Source: an uncultured Dokdonia sp.
GTDB lineage: Bacteria > Bacteroidota > Bacteroidia > Flavobacteriales > Flavobacteriaceae
Length of the DNA: 7,169 nt
Reading direction: 5' to 3'
NCBI GenBank assembly: GCA_937124495.1
Contig: CAKZKZ010000220.1
Span: forward strand, 1 to 7,169
Shown: positions 6,483 through 7,169 of the stretch, piece by piece
Layout: every line of letters begins with the position of its first letter
Numbering within the stretch: position 1 is the stretch's first letter
Position numbers and translations under genes: made by a program
Notes under the pieces: generated by a model
Told to the model about the DNA's origin: nothing
The model's database searches: none
The model's input: the letters and a program-made list of their open reading frames with translations, nothing else

Positions 6483-6518
6483 TCCCGCGAAGGTTTATTC
6501 TCACGAAGGTGAGAATCT
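6480..6518. repeat. Tandem degenerate palindromic (REP-like) element
   Basis: Two related units lie side by side. The first, ATTCCCGCGAAGG (6481-6493), is a half unit. The second starts ATTCTCACGAAGG (6497-6509, 11 of 13 identical) and is completed by its other arm, giving a perfect 8-bp stem ATTCTCAC/GTGAGAAT (6497-6504 with 6509-6516) around the loop GAAG. From memory, hairpins of the form ATTCCCGCGAAGG...CGGGAAT are common intergenic repeats in flavobacteria, so this looks like a decayed pair of that type. It overlaps the upstream ATG candidate of the CapK-like gene. There is no T-run next to the stem on either strand, so it is not a typical terminator. Confidence 0.55.
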
Positions 6519-6563
6519 GAATCTCTTTCTTTCTCTCTGTATCAATATTTTTATACTATTATC

Positions 6564-6594
6564 TTGTTGTAAAAGGGTAGACAAACTACTTTTG
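6564..6594 (+). promoter_or_regulatory. Predicted purD promoter
   Basis: TACTTTTG at 6587-6594 fully matches the Bacteroidota -7 box TAnnTTTG. TTG triplets at 6567-6569 (17-bp spacer) and 6564-6566 (20-bp spacer) fit the -33 element. Transcription would start near 6600, leaving a leader of about 20 bases before the purD ATG. The rest of the 138-bp gap (6483-6620) holds the palindromic element and a pyrimidine run (6522-6538). No matching promoter for the divergent gene was found. Confidence 0.7.
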
Positions 6595-6620
6595 CATTTT
6601 GATACAAAAAATAATACTCC

Positions 6621-7169
6621 ATGAATATTTTAATCTTAGGATCTGGCGGAAGAGAACACACATTTGCTTACAAAATAGCGCAAAGCGAAAGTTGTGACAC
6701 CTTATTTGTAGCGCCCGGAAATGCAGGAACGGCTCAAATAGCGACAAATGTTGCCGTAGGCGTCACTGATTTTGAAGCGATAAAAACGCTTGTTCTTAAA
6801 GAAAATATTGAAATGGTGGTGGTAGGACCAGAAGATCCTTTGGTTCAAGGAATCTATGATTTCTTTAAAGCAGATGAGCAGTTGCAACATGTAGCAGTGA
6901 TTGGTCCATCAAAAGAAGGAGCAACACTAGAAGGAAGTAAAGAGCGTGCTAAAGAATTTATGATGGCGCATGGTATTCCTACAGCAGCATATGAAAGTTT
7001 TACAGAAGCAACACTTGCAGAAGGGCAGGCATTTCTTGAAACGCTTCAAGCGCCTTATGTTTTAAAAGCAGATGGACTTGCCGCAGGAAAAGGAGTGTTG
7101 ATCATACAAGATTTGGAGGAAGCAAAAGAAGAACTAGCCAAGATGCTAGGAGGAAAATTTGGTGATGCC
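6621..7169 (+). CDS. purD: Phosphoribosylamine--glycine ligase, 5' part only
   Basis: PurD (GAR synthetase) joins glycine to 5-phosphoribosylamine with ATP in the second step of de novo purine synthesis in the cytoplasm. The first 183 codons are present, less than half of the usual 420-430 residues; the frame is open to the window edge. The N-terminal domain begins MNILILGSGGREH (the family glycine-rich motif at 7-13), with APGNAGT (31-37) and VVGPEDPL (68-74). The ATP-grasp domain starts after GPSKEGATLEGSKERAKEF and includes FVLKADGLAAGKG-like YVLKADGLAAGKG. The ATG at 6621 is fixed by the motif position and by the promoter just upstream. It points away from the polysaccharide genes, has its own promoter, and marks the boundary of that locus. 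No palindrome copy lies in the visible part. Confidence 0.97.
   Translation, partial: MNILILGSGGREHTFAYKIAQSESCDTLFVAPGNAGTAQIATNVAVGVTDFEAIKTLVLKENIEMVVVGPEDPLVQGIYDFFKADEQLQHVAVIGPSKEGATLEGSKERAKEFMMAHGIPTAAYESFTEATLAEGQAFLETLQAPYVLKADGLAAGKGVLIIQDLEEAKEELAKMLGGKFGDA

Noticed and set aside
6497..6516. The 8-bp stem as a transcription terminator
   Set aside because: No T-run follows on either strand and it lies upstream of both divergent genes.
6582..6589. CAAACTAC as a minus-strand promoter box for the CapK-like gene
   Set aside because: The minus-strand reading has only one base between TA and TTTG where the consensus needs two, and it overlaps the much better plus-strand purD box.
6361..6624. 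87-codon plus-strand open frame across the CapK-like gene start and the intergenic region
   Set aside because: It is antisense to a well-supported gene, crosses the purD promoter and overlaps the purD start; its protein has no recognisable features and it is open partly because of the palindrome copy 4.

Overview
The window looks like chromosomal DNA of a marine flavobacterium (Bacteroidota, family Flavobacteriaceae), possibly Dokdonia-like. The evidence is AT-rich coding DNA with tightly packed genes, two promoter-like boxes that fit the Bacteroidota consensus TAnnTTTG, little use of Shine-Dalgarno sites, and a dispersed palindrome TTTCGCGAAA that I associate from memory with this group. The genus is a guess; the family is fairly safe.

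Layout. Positions 2-637 hold the 3' part of a WcaI-like family 4 glycosyltransferase. After a 62-bp gap with a promoter-like box there is a compact plus-strand block: UDP-glucose 6-dehydrogenase (700-2007), UDP-glucuronate decarboxylase (2009-2998), a WcaJ-type polyprenyl-phosphate sugar-1-phosphate transferase (3002-4357) and a family 2 glycosyltransferase (4341-5132, overlapping the previous gene by 17 bp). A CapK/PaaK-like adenylate-forming enzyme lies on the minus strand (5136-6482), with only 3 bp between its stop codon and that of the glycosyltransferase. A 138-bp divergent intergenic region follows, carrying a degenerate palindromic repeat and a good promoter for purD. purD (from 6621) runs off the window end.

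How the genes work together. This is the edge of a surface or exopolysaccharide locus next to a housekeeping purine gene. Ugd oxidises UDP-glucose to UDP-glucuronate and the decarboxylase turns that into UDP-xylose, so the locus can supply GlcA and Xyl donors. The WcaJ-like membrane enzyme would load the first sugar phosphate on undecaprenyl phosphate, and the two glycosyltransferases would extend the repeat unit. The CapK-like protein is often found in such loci but its substrate is unknown.

The most unusual feature is not a gene. The 10-bp palindrome TTTCGCGAAA occurs four times in 7.2 kb (about 0.01 expected by chance), always inside coding sequence of the less conserved genes. It adds AFAKA or LSR(K/N) peptides to unrelated proteins. 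Two copies share a further flank and match over 22 bp with one difference. I see no CRISPR array, insertion sequence, tRNA or rRNA gene.
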